A stretch of 64,000 nt of DNA from the NCBI RefSeq assembly GCF_001010805.1, contig NZ_CP011477.1:1875001-1939000 (forward strand), read 5' to 3'. Below the pieces are notes generated by a model, which did not search any database, was not told the origin of the DNA, and saw nothing but the letters and a program-made list of their open reading frames with translations. A program made the translations under genes and the position numbers. This document shows, one piece after another, positions 49,968 to 58,853 of this stretch; the first letter of the stretch is position 1; each line of letters begins with the position of its first letter. Source of the DNA: Spongiibacter sp. IMCC21906 (GTDB taxonomy: Bacteria > Pseudomonadota > Gammaproteobacteria > Pseudomonadales > Spongiibacteraceae).

Positions 49968-50993
49968 ATGTACAGCATTTTGCGCCGCGTGCTTTTTTGC
50001 CTCCCTACGGAAACCGCTCACACCGTTTCCCTAAGACTGCTTTCTGTGCTCGAAAAGCTTGGGCTGAGTCATCTTATTGCCACCACTTTGCCGCCTCAGC
50101 CCCGGGAGGTGATGGGGATTCAATTCCCGAACCCGGTGGGTTTGGCAGCAGGACTGGATAAAAACGCACGCCACATTAATGGGCTTGCGGCTTTGGGGTT
50201 TGGCTTTATTGAGGTGGGTACCGTCACGCCAAAACCGCAGCCGGGCAATCCCCAGCCCCGTTTATTTCGCTTGCCAGAGGCAGGGGCAATCATCAACCGG
50301 ATGGGCTTTAATAATCAGGGTGTTGATGAGCTTATTGCGGCAGTTAAAGCCAGTGGTTATCAAGGTGTACTGGGTATTAATATTGGTAAAAACAAAGATA
50401 CCCCTGCAGAGCAAGCAGTGGACGATTATCTGTATTGTTTAACCGAAGTTTATCCCTATGCCAGCTATGTTACCGTAAACCTTTCTTCACCAAACACCCC
50501 GGGCCTGCGTGATTTACAGTTTGGTCAGCCGTTAATTGATCTCTTATCTAAACTCAAAGCTGCACAGCTAGCGTTAGCTGATAAATATGGCCGTTATGTG
50601 CCATTGGCGGTGAAAATTGCCCCAGACATGGCCGATGACGATATTCGCCAAGTGGCCAAGGTTTTTGTCGAACAGGGGGTTGATGGTGTTATCGCCACCA
50701 ATACCACCATTGATAAAGGCGCTGTGCAGGGGCTTGCTCATTGTCACGAAACGGGTGGCTTGAGTGGCTTGCCCGTAAAAGACAAGTCGACAGCGGTTAT
50801 ACGGGTGTTAGCCGATGCTTTGGCGGGCAGCATGCCCATTATTGGCGTGGGTGGCATTGATGACGGTGAGAGTGCTGCAGAGAAAATAACGGCGGGGGCG
50901 TCGTTGGTCCAGATTTACACCGGGTTTATTTATAAGGGACCATCGTTGATCGGGGAATCTGTTGCAGCCATTGCTGAACTAGAGGCGCGATAG
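49968..50993 (+). CDS. pyrD: Dihydroorotate dehydrogenase (quinone)
   Basis: Encodes 341 aa from the ATG at 49968, which follows AGAAGG; an upstream in-frame codon at 49905 is rejected. Class 2 enzyme, inner-membrane associated, oxidising dihydroorotate with quinone as acceptor in pyrimidine synthesis. N-terminal amphipathic membrane-binding helices ([20 protein letters not shown]) precede the FMN barrel: [40 protein letters not shown], catalytic-serine region [15 protein letters not shown] and [16 protein letters not shown]. The next gene starts at the base after the stop codon. Confidence 0.97.
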   Translation: MYSILRRVLFCLPTETAHTVSLRLLSVLEKLGLSHLIATTLPPQPREVMGIQFPNPVGLAAGLDKNARHINGLAALGFGFIEVGTVTPKPQPGNPQPRLFRLPEAGAIINRMGFNNQGVDELIAAVKASGYQGVLGINIGKNKDTPAEQAVDDYLYCLTEVYPYASYVTVNLSSPNTPGLRDLQFGQPLIDLLSKLKAAQLALADKYGRYVPLAVKIAPDMADDDIRQVAKVFVEQGVDGVIATNTTIDKGAVQGLAHCHETGGLSGLPVKDKSTAVIRVLADALAGSMPIIGVGGIDDGESAAEKITAGASLVQIYTGFIYKGPSLIGESVAAIAELEAR

Positions 50994-51650
50994 ATGGCCT
51001 TAACCGGTGTGCTAGAAAGTTTTACTCTTTCCTTAACCACCTTTTTTGCCATGATAGGACCTATTGATGTGGCCGCTATGTTTGCGGCCTTATCAGCTGG
51101 GCTTACCGAGCGGGAGCGGCGTCGTGCCGCAGTCCGGGGTGTTTTGATTGCCAGTGGTATTTTGTTGGCATTTGCTCTTGTGGGCGAGTGGGTGCTCAAT
51201 ATTATGGGGATTTCACTGGCAGCATTGAGAACGGCCGGCGGCGTTTTATTATTGTTGATTGGCATCGAGTTGGTTTCTGCGCGAGCGTCTGGCGCCACGA
51301 CGACGACCTTGGAAGAAGATCAAGAGGCAGAGCAACGGGAAGACATTAGTGTGTTTCCATTAGCGACCCCCTTAATTGCTGGCCCAGGCGCGATTGGTGC
51401 GGTGATATTGTTAATGGCCCATGCCGAGGGCAATTTTTTAGAGCAGTCAGCTGTTGTAGTGAGTTTAATTTTGGTCATGGCCATGACTCTATTGTCATTA
51501 CTGTTGGCAAGCCAGCTGCAAGATCGTCTGGGTGTCACCGGTATGCACATGATTAGTCGCGTGTTTGGTGTCTTATTGTGCGCCCTCGCGGTACAGTTTT
51601 TGTTTGATGGTATTGCCCAGAGCGGCTTGCTGTCAGGTACATTGAATTAA
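50994..51650 (+). CDS. MarC-family (UPF0056) membrane protein
   Basis: Encodes 218 aa with six hydrophobic helices. Family motifs are FFAMIGPIDVAAMFAALSAG in the first third and VFPLATPLIAGPGAIGAVIL near residue 120, the internal repeat typical of MarC. An acidic loop (TTTLEEDQEAEQREDIS) lies between. It begins directly after the pyrD stop codon, so it may be translated by coupling. Function is unsettled; the link to antibiotic resistance implied by the name is not supported. Inner membrane. Confidence 0.93.
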   Translation: MALTGVLESFTLSLTTFFAMIGPIDVAAMFAALSAGLTERERRRAAVRGVLIASGILLAFALVGEWVLNIMGISLAALRTAGGVLLLLIGIELVSARASGATTTTLEEDQEAEQREDISVFPLATPLIAGPGAIGAVILLMAHAEGNFLEQSAVVVSLILVMAMTLLSLLLASQLQDRLGVTGMHMISRVFGVLLCALAVQFLFDGIAQSGLLSGTLN

Positions 51651-51850
51651 GCAGAGTTGCCCTAAACAGTAGGGTGTTATTTTGCGCTTGCCCTCTTGCC
51701 TGTGTAGTCTAAAAATCACCAAAGCCTGCTAGGCTTGTCTTTTTCTCCTGCCGTTGTTTTAAAATTCGGTCAGACATACAGCCATAGTCGGCTGCTGCTT
51801 ACCGGTGTATCTTGGTTCTACTTTAGCCATAGGGTCAAAGGAGTATTTGC

Positions 51851-53170
51851 TTGAACAATCTCAATCGTCAGTCTGTTATAAAAGGGAGCGCCGCTCCCAA
51901 AATTGGTGTTGCCGAGCTTGGGGTTCGCGGTTCGTGGCGCATGGCTCAGACGCTTGTGGCGGTCTACCCTCGGGCATTGAAGTGGTTAATCGAATGGCGC
52001 AAACCTACGCCCAAAGATGTACGGGAGTTATTTGAGGCGCTAGGGGCCACATATATAAAGTTGGGGCAATTTATTGCCAGCTCACCGTCTATTTTTCCAG
52101 CAGCCTATGTTGAGGAATTTCAACGCTGTCTTGATCAAACACCGTCCCTGCCTTTTGACAAAATTAAACAGATTATTGAACAGGACTTGGGTAAACCCAT
52201 TTCTCAGGTGTTTTCTCATATCGATACAAAGGCCTTAGCTTCAGCCTCCATTGCACAGGTTCACGCCGCAAAATTGCTCAGTGGCGAAGATGTTGTGGTG
52301 AAGGTGCAAAAGCCGGGTGTGCAGGCGGTGCTAACGACAGATATGAATGCGGTGTATTTATTTACTCGTATTTTTGAGTTGATTCTGCCCAATACCGATA
52401 AGGATGCGGTGGCCGGTTTGGTGAGTGAAATGTATCAGTCGATGATAGATGAATGCGACTTTTACAAAGAGGCAGACAACCTGCGCCAGTTCCGCCAGTT
52501 TCTCCAGGACAGCAATATCGATACGGTGGTTGCACCAAAACCGTATAGCCAAGCCTCTGGCAGTCGAGTGCTGACAATGGAACGATTATACGGCACAGCG
52601 TTAACTGATCCTGAAACTCTGGAAAAACGCAATATTGACCCCGCTCAGGGACTTTTTAATGCCTTGAATACGTGGTTTGCCAGTTTGACCCAGTGCACTT
52701 TTTTCCACGCTGATTTACACAGTGGCAATCTGTTGTTATTGGATGATGGCCGGGTCGGGTTTATTGATTTTGGTATGGTGGGGCGGATTCAACCGGAAGC
52801 ATGGCAGGCAATGTTTTCGTTATTTGCTGGCGTTAGCGCGCAAGACTACCGTCAGATTGCTGAGTCGATGCTCACGGTGGGGATAACCCGGGACAAAATT
52901 GATCTTGATGCCCTGAGCAATGATATTCGCGATTTGTTTGAGGGGCTTAATGCGATGGATCCTGCCAAAGTGTTGAACAATAGCGGTGGAGACAATATCA
53001 ATAAAATGATGGCCGATTTAGGCGGGATAGCGCGAAACTACGGCATTCGCTTTCCTCGTGCTTTTACAATGCTGTTGAAACAGTTTTTGTATTTTGATCG
53101 CTATATGGAAATGCTGGCCCCGGGGGCAGATATTTTTCAGGATGATCGGGTGGATTTTTTCCTCAATTAA
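51851..53170 (+). CDS. ABC1/UbiB-family atypical kinase
   Basis: Encodes 439 aa from a TTG at 51851, chosen because AAAGGAG (51837-51843) lies 7 bp upstream. The ABC1/AarF motifs are clear: KxGQ element YIKLGQFIASSPSIFPAAYV then FQRCLDQTPSLP; alanine-rich loop ALASASIAQVHAAKL; VVVKVQKPGV; catalytic region HADLHSGNLLLLDDGRVGFI and DFGMVGRI. UbiB-type proteins work in ubiquinone synthesis or lipid handling. This one is shorter than UbiB (546 aa) and has no clear C-terminal membrane helices, so it is a paralogue and not the canonical UbiB. Confidence 0.9.
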   Translation: MNNLNRQSVIKGSAAPKIGVAELGVRGSWRMAQTLVAVYPRALKWLIEWRKPTPKDVRELFEALGATYIKLGQFIASSPSIFPAAYVEEFQRCLDQTPSLPFDKIKQIIEQDLGKPISQVFSHIDTKALASASIAQVHAAKLLSGEDVVVKVQKPGVQAVLTTDMNAVYLFTRIFELILPNTDKDAVAGLVSEMYQSMIDECDFYKEADNLRQFRQFLQDSNIDTVVAPKPYSQASGSRVLTMERLYGTALTDPETLEKRNIDPAQGLFNALNTWFASLTQCTFFHADLHSGNLLLLDDGRVGFIDFGMVGRIQPEAWQAMFSLFAGVSAQDYRQIAESMLTVGITRDKIDLDALSNDIRDLFEGLNAMDPAKVLNNSGGDNINKMMADLGGIARNYGIRFPRAFTMLLKQFLYFDRYMEMLAPGADIFQDDRVDFFLN

Positions 53171-53192
53171 AACCATCCGCTACCGGTTTTTT
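53169..53192 (+). terminator. Weak terminator after the ABC1 kinase gene
   Basis: AAAACC (53169-53174) can pair with GGTTTT (53185-53190), followed by more T. It overlaps the last bases of the stop codon. Weak stem. Confidence 0.4.
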
Positions 53193-53288
53193 CTAGGAGG
53201 GCCGGGTTGCTGATGCAAGTCTGTGTTGGCTGTGGATTGTACCTATTTGTGTCTTTTTCGCTGCATTTAGAGTCTTGTTTCTAATATT

Positions 53289-53306
53289 TGTAAGAGTTTT
53301 CTTACA
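53289..53306. promoter_or_regulatory. Palindrome before the patatin gene
   Basis: TGTAAGA (53289-53295) and TCTTACA (53300-53306) form a perfect dyad with a GTTT centre, 92 bp before the start. It could be an operator or a small hairpin. Confidence 0.4.
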
Positions 53307-53397
53307 ATTCTAAGTAGTAACCAGGCAGCCAATTCGATAGAGTTAAGCATAGAGTTTGCTAAGGCATTGTGGTCTCGAAGATTAAAAAGGGTGAAGT

Positions 53398-54885
53398 GTG
53401 AAGAAACTTGAAAGAAAGCTGGGGCAGGCGGCCAGTTACGAAGAGTGGAAAACGTTGGCCCTAGAGCATGATCGATGTTCGGGTCGTGAGCATTGGAAAA
53501 AAATAGATAAAACCAGCCTTTACGACTATGCATCTATTCGTTCGCGATTGGAGCGCCTTCGGTATTTTCGTGATAACGGTGACAATATCGGTTTGTTGTT
53601 TACCTTAAACGAAGGTATTCACGGCAATATGGGCGGCATGGGTAAGCCGGTGTTATACGCCCGGGCCAAGTTTGGTACTAAACAACTCATTCAAGATTAT
53701 GTCGACGAAATTACCAGTGCACTAGACCATTTGGCACGGCTGGACGGCGATTGCCCCAGTTTTTTAGAGCGGCTTGATTTCTTTCGCCGAGCCAGTAAAT
53801 GTTTTGGTAAGTCTGCACTGATGCTGAGTGGTGGTGCTGTCCTGGGTAATTTTCATGTGGGCGTAGTTAAAGAGTTGCTTGGTCAAAATTTACTCCCCGA
53901 TGTGATCTCCGGTTCCAGTGCGGGATCGCTTCTGGCGGCGGTGCTTGGTACTCGTACTGAGGAAGAATTAAGCCATTTTCTCGAAACCAAAAACCTGTTG
54001 AAGGACCTCCTCCATGAGGAGACCCAATTGGTTAATCAGCAAAACAGCGCGTCTCCACGTATCAATCACCAAGTTTTAAAAGAAAAGATCGCCAAGCTCA
54101 TTCCTGACTTGACCTTTCAGGAGGCGTTCGAGAAAACGGGTCGGCATATCAATATTTCTATTTCACCTTCGGACGTGCATCAAACCTCGCGGCTTTTAAA
54201 TGCCATCGCGTCGCCCAATGTTTATATTCGTAAGGCGGTATTGGCGTCTTGTGCCATTCCCGGTATTTACCCGCCGGTGATGTTAGAGGCTAAAAATGTA
54301 CACGGTCACCCCCAGCCTTACTTGGCGACCCGGCGGTGGATTGATGGTTCCCTGAGTGATGATTTGCCCGCCAAGCGCTTAGCTCGGCTTTACGGCGTCA
54401 ATCATTTTATCGTTAGTCAGACCAATCCCCTGGTGCTGTGGGCGGTACACGATGCAAAAAGCAGCAGCAGTATGCTTGGTGCCGTGAGGCAGCTGGGGGC
54501 CCGCAGTGTTAAAGAGTGGTCTAAGGTTGGTAGCAGCTTGACCCGTCGTTACTTTAAAAATTCACCTCGAGTCAGGCGAATGGCTAATCTGGTTTATTCG
54601 GTTATTAACCAGGAATACACAGGCGATATTAATATTATTCCCCGCTACCGATTTTTTGACCCCAGAAGCCTACTGACTGAGGTGAATGAAAAGGAGCTTC
54701 TCGAGTTTATCCGTGAGGGGGAGCATGCCACTTGGCCTAAAATAGAGATGATTCGAATTAGCACCAAAATCAGCCGTAAATTGACAGAAATTTTAGAAGT
54801 CTATGAAGCTGAAGAGTTAAACCGCTTGGGTAAAAGTCATCATGCCCTCGGTGCTGAAATGCCGAGAAACCATCTTTCTGCCTGA
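53398..54885 (+). CDS. Patatin-like phospholipase with DUF3336 domain
   Basis: Encodes 495 aa from a GTG at 53398 (AAAAAGGG upstream). The N-terminal DUF3336 region (about residues 1-140) has YEEWKTLALEHDRCSGREHW and YDYASIRSRLERLRYFRDNG. The patatin domain follows: oxyanion LSGGAVLGNFHVGVVKELL, nucleophile GSSAGS (serine about residue 172) and the aspartate in RWIDGSLSDDLP (about residue 314). This architecture is the triacylglycerol lipase/lysophospholipid acyltransferase group (TGL3/4/5-like of fungi), also found in lipid-storing marine bacteria. A role in neutral lipid turnover is inferred. Confidence 0.92.
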   Translation: MKKLERKLGQAASYEEWKTLALEHDRCSGREHWKKIDKTSLYDYASIRSRLERLRYFRDNGDNIGLLFTLNEGIHGNMGGMGKPVLYARAKFGTKQLIQDYVDEITSALDHLARLDGDCPSFLERLDFFRRASKCFGKSALMLSGGAVLGNFHVGVVKELLGQNLLPDVISGSSAGSLLAAVLGTRTEEELSHFLETKNLLKDLLHEETQLVNQQNSASPRINHQVLKEKIAKLIPDLTFQEAFEKTGRHINISISPSDVHQTSRLLNAIASPNVYIRKAVLASCAIPGIYPPVMLEAKNVHGHPQPYLATRRWIDGSLSDDLPAKRLARLYGVNHFIVSQTNPLVLWAVHDAKSSSSMLGAVRQLGARSVKEWSKVGSSLTRRYFKNSPRVRRMANLVYSVINQEYTGDINIIPRYRFFDPRSLLTEVNEKELLEFIREGEHATWPKIEMIRISTKISRKLTEILEVYEAEELNRLGKSHHALGAEMPRNHLSA

Positions 54886-54913
54886 TTGTAATTGTTAAAT
54901 TATAACGTCGCGT

Positions 54914-54945
54914 AAACCAGCTTGTAATTTGAGCTGGTTTTTTTT
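54914..54945 (+). terminator. Rho-independent terminator after the patatin gene
   Basis: AAACCAGCT (54914-54922) and AGCTGGTTT (54932-54940) form a perfect 9-bp stem with a 9-nt loop and a run of eight T (54938-54945). Confidence 0.92.
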
Positions 54946-54954
54946 GAATGCTAT

Positions 54955-54977
54955 AAATATACTGCGGGGGTATATTT
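54955..54977. promoter_or_regulatory. Palindrome before the YeeE pair
   Basis: AAATATAC (54955-54962) and GTATATTT (54970-54977) are perfect inverted arms around a G-rich 7-bp centre, 63 bp before the first YeeE start. Sulfur importers of this type are often under ArsR- or CsoR-type sulfide sensors that bind AT-rich dyads; no such gene is in the window. Confidence 0.5.
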
Positions 54978-55039
54978 GAGCGGCAGCTTACTTTGTGCTT
55001 AAATTTTAATAAATATTACTTTTTGGTTTGGGGTTAAAT

Positions 55040-55474
55040 ATGGTTCCGGCAACCGAGTTCACGCCACTAATATCGGTTATTGGTGGTGTTTTGATTGGGG
55101 CCTCAGCGTTGTTGCTAATGTGGTCTGTGGGTCGTATTGCCGGAATCTCCGGTATTGTTGGCGGCGCATTGACACAAAAAGGCAGCGAACGCTCCTGGCG
55201 ATTGGTTTTTATCGCAGGTCTTTTTCTCGGAGGTTTTCTCGCCGCCTACTTTAGTGGCGCATTAGAGGGTGTTCAGCCTGTGAGTGCCTGGCCTGTTTTG
55301 TTGCTTGCAGGCTTGTTGGTGGGGTTTGGTACGCGGATGGGGTCGGGATGCACCTCTGGTCATGGTATTTGTGGTTTATCCCGGTTTTCTAAGCGTTCTT
55401 TGTGGGCAACGGTGACTTTTATGGCGAGTGGGTTTGTTACCGTTTTTGTGCTTCGCCACGTGATTGGAGCCTAA
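55040..55474 (+). CDS. YeeE/YedE-family sulfur transporter, first half
   Basis: Encodes 144 aa from the ATG at 55040 (TTGGGG 6 bp upstream). Four hydrophobic helices. The signature cysteine motif is GFGTRMGSGCTSGHGICGLS. GGVLIGASALLLMWSVGRIA near the start and FIAGLFLGGFLAAYFSG are typical. Members of the family import thiosulfate or other reduced sulfur. The next gene starts at the base after the stop codon and supplies the other half; pairs like this are common in Gammaproteobacteria. Confidence 0.92.
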   Translation: MVPATEFTPLISVIGGVLIGASALLLMWSVGRIAGISGIVGGALTQKGSERSWRLVFIAGLFLGGFLAAYFSGALEGVQPVSAWPVLLLAGLLVGFGTRMGSGCTSGHGICGLSRFSKRSLWATVTFMASGFVTVFVLRHVIGA

Positions 55475-55891
55475 ATGATGTCACTATTATTGATATTAAT
55501 ATCTGGAATCTTGTTCGGGGCAGGTATTGCTTTGTCTGGTATGGGTGACCCTGCAAAAGTGCAGAATTTTTTGGATTTGGCGGGGCAGTGGGACCCCAGT
55601 TTAGCGTTTGTGATGGGGGGCGGCTTGTTGGTGACCACGCCTGGATTTATGTGGTTACTTAAACGTGAGCGCCCTTTATTCGCCGATGTTTTTTCACTGC
55701 CTACAAAACAAGACCTGGATGGCAAATTGCTTGCCGGAGCCGCGATGTTTGGCGTCGGCTGGGGCTTGAGCGGTTTATGTCCCGCGCCAGCGTTGGTTGT
55801 GTTGCTATCAGGTGGGGCAATGTTTTTATTGTTTGCCGCCGCGATGGCTGCTGGAATGTTGATGCATTATGTTGTGTTTGAGCGCGAATGA
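55475..55891 (+). CDS. YeeE/YedE-family sulfur transporter, second half (DUF6691-like)
   Basis: Encodes 138 aa. It has four hydrophobic helices and the motif ILFGAGIALSGMGDPAKVQN, then FLDLAGQWDPSLAFVMGGGL and GAAMFGVGWGLSGLCPAPAL, where the cysteine of GLCPAPA corresponds to the conserved transport cysteine. Directly adjacent to and in frame order with the first half, so the two probably form one importer in the inner membrane. ATG 55478 is an alternative start. Confidence 0.9.
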   Translation: MMSLLLILISGILFGAGIALSGMGDPAKVQNFLDLAGQWDPSLAFVMGGGLLVTTPGFMWLLKRERPLFADVFSLPTKQDLDGKLLAGAAMFGVGWGLSGLCPAPALVVLLSGGAMFLLFAAAMAAGMLMHYVVFERE

Positions 55892-55962
55892 TTTGCTAGC
55901 GGCGGTCTCGCTTTTCTGTCGTTCTGGAATACACTGAATAACAGCAATAACAAAAAGAGTAG

Positions 55963-56445
55963 ATGCATATGACAGTAAGCTGTGACTTTTCACAAGATCT
56001 TGATGCGGTCTTAAGCAAACTCAAAGACGAGTCTTTTCGTCGACAGCGATGCGCGGCCCTGCATGAAGACATGCTGAGTTTTGCGATTGCAGAAGAGGGT
56101 GATGGTTTTGTTGTTACCATGAGCCGTAATGTTCGACGAGAGTTGCCGTCGGTGTTGGCAAAAGTCTTTAGCTCTGTACAGACCTTGGATTTTGAGGAGC
56201 GCTGGTGGCCTGTGGGGGATGGCTGGCAGGGCAGTTTGAAAATGGATATTCGAAGCCAACCGGCGACAGTGAAGGGGGATTTCAGTTTGATGCCGACCGC
56301 CAAGGGTTGTCGATATCAGATTGAGCATCGCTGTAACGCCAAAATTCCGCTGATTGGCGGAAAGGTCGAGAAATATGTTTGTGCCCAAACGGATGGCGGT
56401 GCAGAGGCCGAGTTACAGTATTTGCACTCTGAGCTTGTAAGCTAG
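55963..56445 (+). CDS. DUF2505 family protein
   Basis: Encodes 160 aa (158 if ATG 55969 is used). The sequence fits DUF2505, an SRPBCC-like fold: AVLSKLKDESFRRQRCAALH, then VTMSRNVRRELPSVLAKVFS, QTLDFEERWWPVGDGWQGSL and the C-terminal AKIPLIGGKVEKYVCAQ. The family is soluble and of unknown function; its fold binds hydrophobic ligands in relatives. The stop overlaps the convergent dusC gene by 4 bp. Confidence 0.82.
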   Translation: MHMTVSCDFSQDLDAVLSKLKDESFRRQRCAALHEDMLSFAIAEEGDGFVVTMSRNVRRELPSVLAKVFSSVQTLDFEERWWPVGDGWQGSLKMDIRSQPATVKGDFSLMPTAKGCRYQIEHRCNAKIPLIGGKVEKYVCAQTDGGAEAELQYLHSELVS

Positions 56446-57431
56446 GCCGCTTGAATCCGGGCGGTCGTTCTCAGTTTTTGAGTTTCGAGTTGGTTTGCCA
56501 GGGCAAGCCGCAATTCCGCTATGCCCGTAAGGCGCTTAATCTGAGTGAACAATTGCTCAGCTTCAGGGTAGTGCCGGCGAAGATATCCCAACCATTGTTT
56601 GATCGGGCCGCCAACGTGGCGGGCTTGGCAGGTTGCCACACTGTCTTCAAACATAATTTGCAGTAGCGCTAATACCTCAAACCACGCCAAGGCTTGGTAA
56701 TCATCGCCTTGATGACGTGATTTGATCTGCCGAGCCAAGTCTGGGCGGGCCAGTAAGCCACGGCCAATCATGACGTCATCACAGTTACTCTGAATACGAC
56801 ATTGCCGATAATCGTCGGCATTCCAGACCTCACCATTAGCCACAATAGAGAGCTTGTGGCGTTGCCGTAGCGGTGCAATATGTTGCCAGTAGGCTGGGGG
56901 TTTATAGCCGTCTTCACGGGTACGGGCGTGAATGGTGATTTCATCGGCTCCTGCGGAAACCAATGCATCACTAATGTCGGTTAGTAAACTGGCATCTTGG
57001 TAACCCAAGCGGATTTTAGCGGTGACAGGGATGTGCTTGGGTACGGCGTGACGCATGCTGGCGACAATGTCATGCAGTAACTGGGGCTCTTCCAGCAATA
57101 TTGAGCCACCGCGATGGCGATTAACACATTTTGCAGGGCAACCAAAGTTGGTATCAATGCCGGGAGCACCAAGCTCGGCGGCACGCTGGGCATTTTCGGC
57201 CATCAACACAGGGTCGCTGCCCAGTAGCTGCAGGTAAACGGGTATCCCGCTGGGAGTGAGCCCGTGGTGGTTTAGTTCTGGACAGAGGCGATAAAATACC
57301 CGGGGCGGCAGAAGTTGGTCTGATACCCGAACAAACTCCGTGACGCAGCGGTCTATCCCGCCGATACCTGTCAGCAGTGCCCGCATTCTGGCATTGACTA
57401 CCCCCTCCATGGGGGCTAAATGAATTCGCAT
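56442..57431 (-). CDS. dusC: tRNA-dihydrouridine(16) synthase DusC
   Basis: Encodes 329 aa. Flavin enzyme that reduces uridine 16 of tRNA. It opens with HLAPMEGVVNARMRALL (the APMEGV form is DusC-type), and the catalytic cysteine is in DTNFGCPAKCVNRHRGGSIL. FMN-site motifs IPVTAKIRLGY, ITIHARTREDGYKPPAYW and VANGEVWNADDYRQC are present. The start is the ATG at 57431. Transcribed toward the DUF2505 gene and divergent from the GspC-like gene at 57532. Confidence 0.95.
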   Translation of the reverse strand: MRIHLAPMEGVVNARMRALLTGIGGIDRCVTEFVRVSDQLLPPRVFYRLCPELNHHGLTPSGIPVYLQLLGSDPVLMAENAQRAAELGAPGIDTNFGCPAKCVNRHRGGSILLEEPQLLHDIVASMRHAVPKHIPVTAKIRLGYQDASLLTDISDALVSAGADEITIHARTREDGYKPPAYWQHIAPLRQRHKLSIVANGEVWNADDYRQCRIQSNCDDVMIGRGLLARPDLARQIKSRHQGDDYQALAWFEVLALLQIMFEDSVATCQARHVGGPIKQWLGYLRRHYPEAEQLFTQIKRLTGIAELRLALANQLETQKLRTTARIQAA

Positions 57432-57531
57432 TGCGTGGTAACGTGTCGTTTCTCAAAAAGCGCGAGTATATCTCAGCTGAGGGAATATGGATAAAATGCC
57501 AACGATATACATGGATTAAGGCGAGTTGTCG

Positions 57532-58296
57532 GTGAAAGTGAAGTTAGTACAAGGCGCGATTTGTGCCTGCATTGTCACATTGACGCTGTATGGTCTAGCC
57601 CAGCTAGATTTTTTGCAGAGACCACCGACTCAGGCAGAACTGGAAGAAGCACGAATATTTAATTCTGACGATGCTCAGTGGTTTGGTGAAGATCCGGATT
57701 TTGGTATATCGGTAAAGCTTGAAAATATTGCGGAAGATGCTTCTTTTGCGGTGGTTACGGTGGCGGGACAAAGAAAAAAGGTCGCTGTCGGGGCAACATT
57801 GTTACCCCCTTGCTTGCTCCTGACTGAGGTTTTAGCTGATGCAGTAGTGCTTGATCAGTGTGGCAGCTACTCTTTATTGCGCAGTGGCAAGGGGGTATTG
57901 ATTACCCTGCCCACCGACGTTGATGTTGATCCTCAATCCAAATCTACGTCACCTAAAATTGTAGATATGCGCGGCAATAATGATGTTGTGGCCTTGGTGG
58001 CAGAATATCGCCAAAAGCTTTATAACAAGCCGCTGTCATTGCGGGGTCAGCTTGAGGTGGACGTTCGTAAAGATAATCGCGGTCTGCGGCGTTATTTTAT
58101 CTCTCCAGGTAAGGATATGCGTCTATTTACCGCATTACCGCTGGAAGCAGGGGATCAGGTTGTTGCCATTAACGGTACGCCGATGGCAGGGAAAGAGTCG
58201 ATCAGTGATATATATGGACAGCTTAATGAGGCAGACAACTTGACCGTGACGCTGCTCCGGGGGCGTCGTGAGCTGGTGGTGCTGTTGGGCTTTTAA
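57532..58296 (+). CDS. Orphan GspC-like inner-membrane protein with PDZ-like end
   Basis: Encodes 254 aa from a GTG at 57532 (AAGGCGAG 6 bp upstream); TTG 57526 is an alternative. One N-terminal helix (VQGAICACIVTLTLYGLAQL) anchors it. Residues about 60-130 resemble the GspC homology region (ENIAEDASFAVVTVAGQRKK, VAVGATLLPPCLLLTEVLAD), with two cysteines (PPCLLL and DQCGSY) that could pair. The C-terminal 80 residues resemble a PDZ domain (GRGLRRYFISPGKDMRLFTA-like run, GDQVVAINGTPMAGKESISD). It differs in sequence from the operon gspC at 58854 and has no other secretion gene next to it except the operon 560 bp downstream. Confidence 0.7.
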   Translation: MKVKLVQGAICACIVTLTLYGLAQLDFLQRPPTQAELEEARIFNSDDAQWFGEDPDFGISVKLENIAEDASFAVVTVAGQRKKVAVGATLLPPCLLLTEVLADAVVLDQCGSYSLLRSGKGVLITLPTDVDVDPQSKSTSPKIVDMRGNNDVVALVAEYRQKLYNKPLSLRGQLEVDVRKDNRGLRRYFISPGKDMRLFTALPLEAGDQVVAINGTPMAGKESISDIYGQLNEADNLTVTLLRGRRELVVLLGF

Positions 58297-58443
58297 AGTA
58301 TTTTAGATGCTGTCGGTAATTTGATGGAGGTCTGCGTAGTAGCTCGCTGATTTTTCAGGTAAAACACCGTCGTCATTAGCTGCCCCCGAGGCTAGAGCTC
58401 TGTTACACTTTGGGGGTTGATGTACATAATTGAGTAGACAATC

Positions 58444-58611
58444 ATGAAAATAATACCGCTTGGGAGTGTGTTGCTGGCGTTGTTGACCCTGTCAGCCTGC
58501 GCACCGGAAGTTGGCAGTGAAGCGTGGTGTGCGGCAATGAAAGAAAAGCCCAAAGGGGATTGGTCAGCCAATGAGGCGGGTGATTACACTAAGCATTGCG
58601 TTTTTAAATAA
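58444..58611 (+). CDS. DUF3012 small lipoprotein
   Basis: A 55-aa ORF (too short for many gene finders) from the ATG at 58444 to a TAA at 58609-58611. The N-terminus is a lipoprotein signal with lipobox LSAC (cysteine at residue 19). The mature 37 residues, APEVGSEAWCAAMKEKPKGD and WSANEAGDYTKHCVFK, match DUF3012: two cysteines, EAWC and KHC, could form a disulfide. Envelope protein of unknown function. It sits between the two GspC-like genes. Confidence 0.85.
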   Translation: MKIIPLGSVLLALLTLSACAPEVGSEAWCAAMKEKPKGDWSANEAGDYTKHCVFK

Positions 58612-58749
58612 CGACACGGGCAATGTGCTAAGCCACAATGTGGTGGCGCGGCTACATCTGTGTGGGGCTTGTTTGCCCAGCTGGTGTAACAAGACTGTCA
58701 TACACCTTAACTAGTATTCGCGCGGTTGCCTGCTTGCGGCCGCAACGGT

Positions 58750-58767
58750 CAAATATCCTGATATTTG
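58750..58767. repeat. Palindrome before the gspC operon
   Basis: CAAATAT (58750-58756) and ATATTTG (58761-58767) around CCTG form a short dyad 87 bp before gspC. Possible operator. The remaining 242-bp gap (58612-58853) has no gene. Confidence 0.35.
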
Positions 58768-58853
58768 CCACTTTTGCGGTCACATTATTGGCCGGTTAAG
58801 CTCAGAAATGCCTCTGACAACGCTCCTGTTTGAGGAGATAAAACGGAACTATT

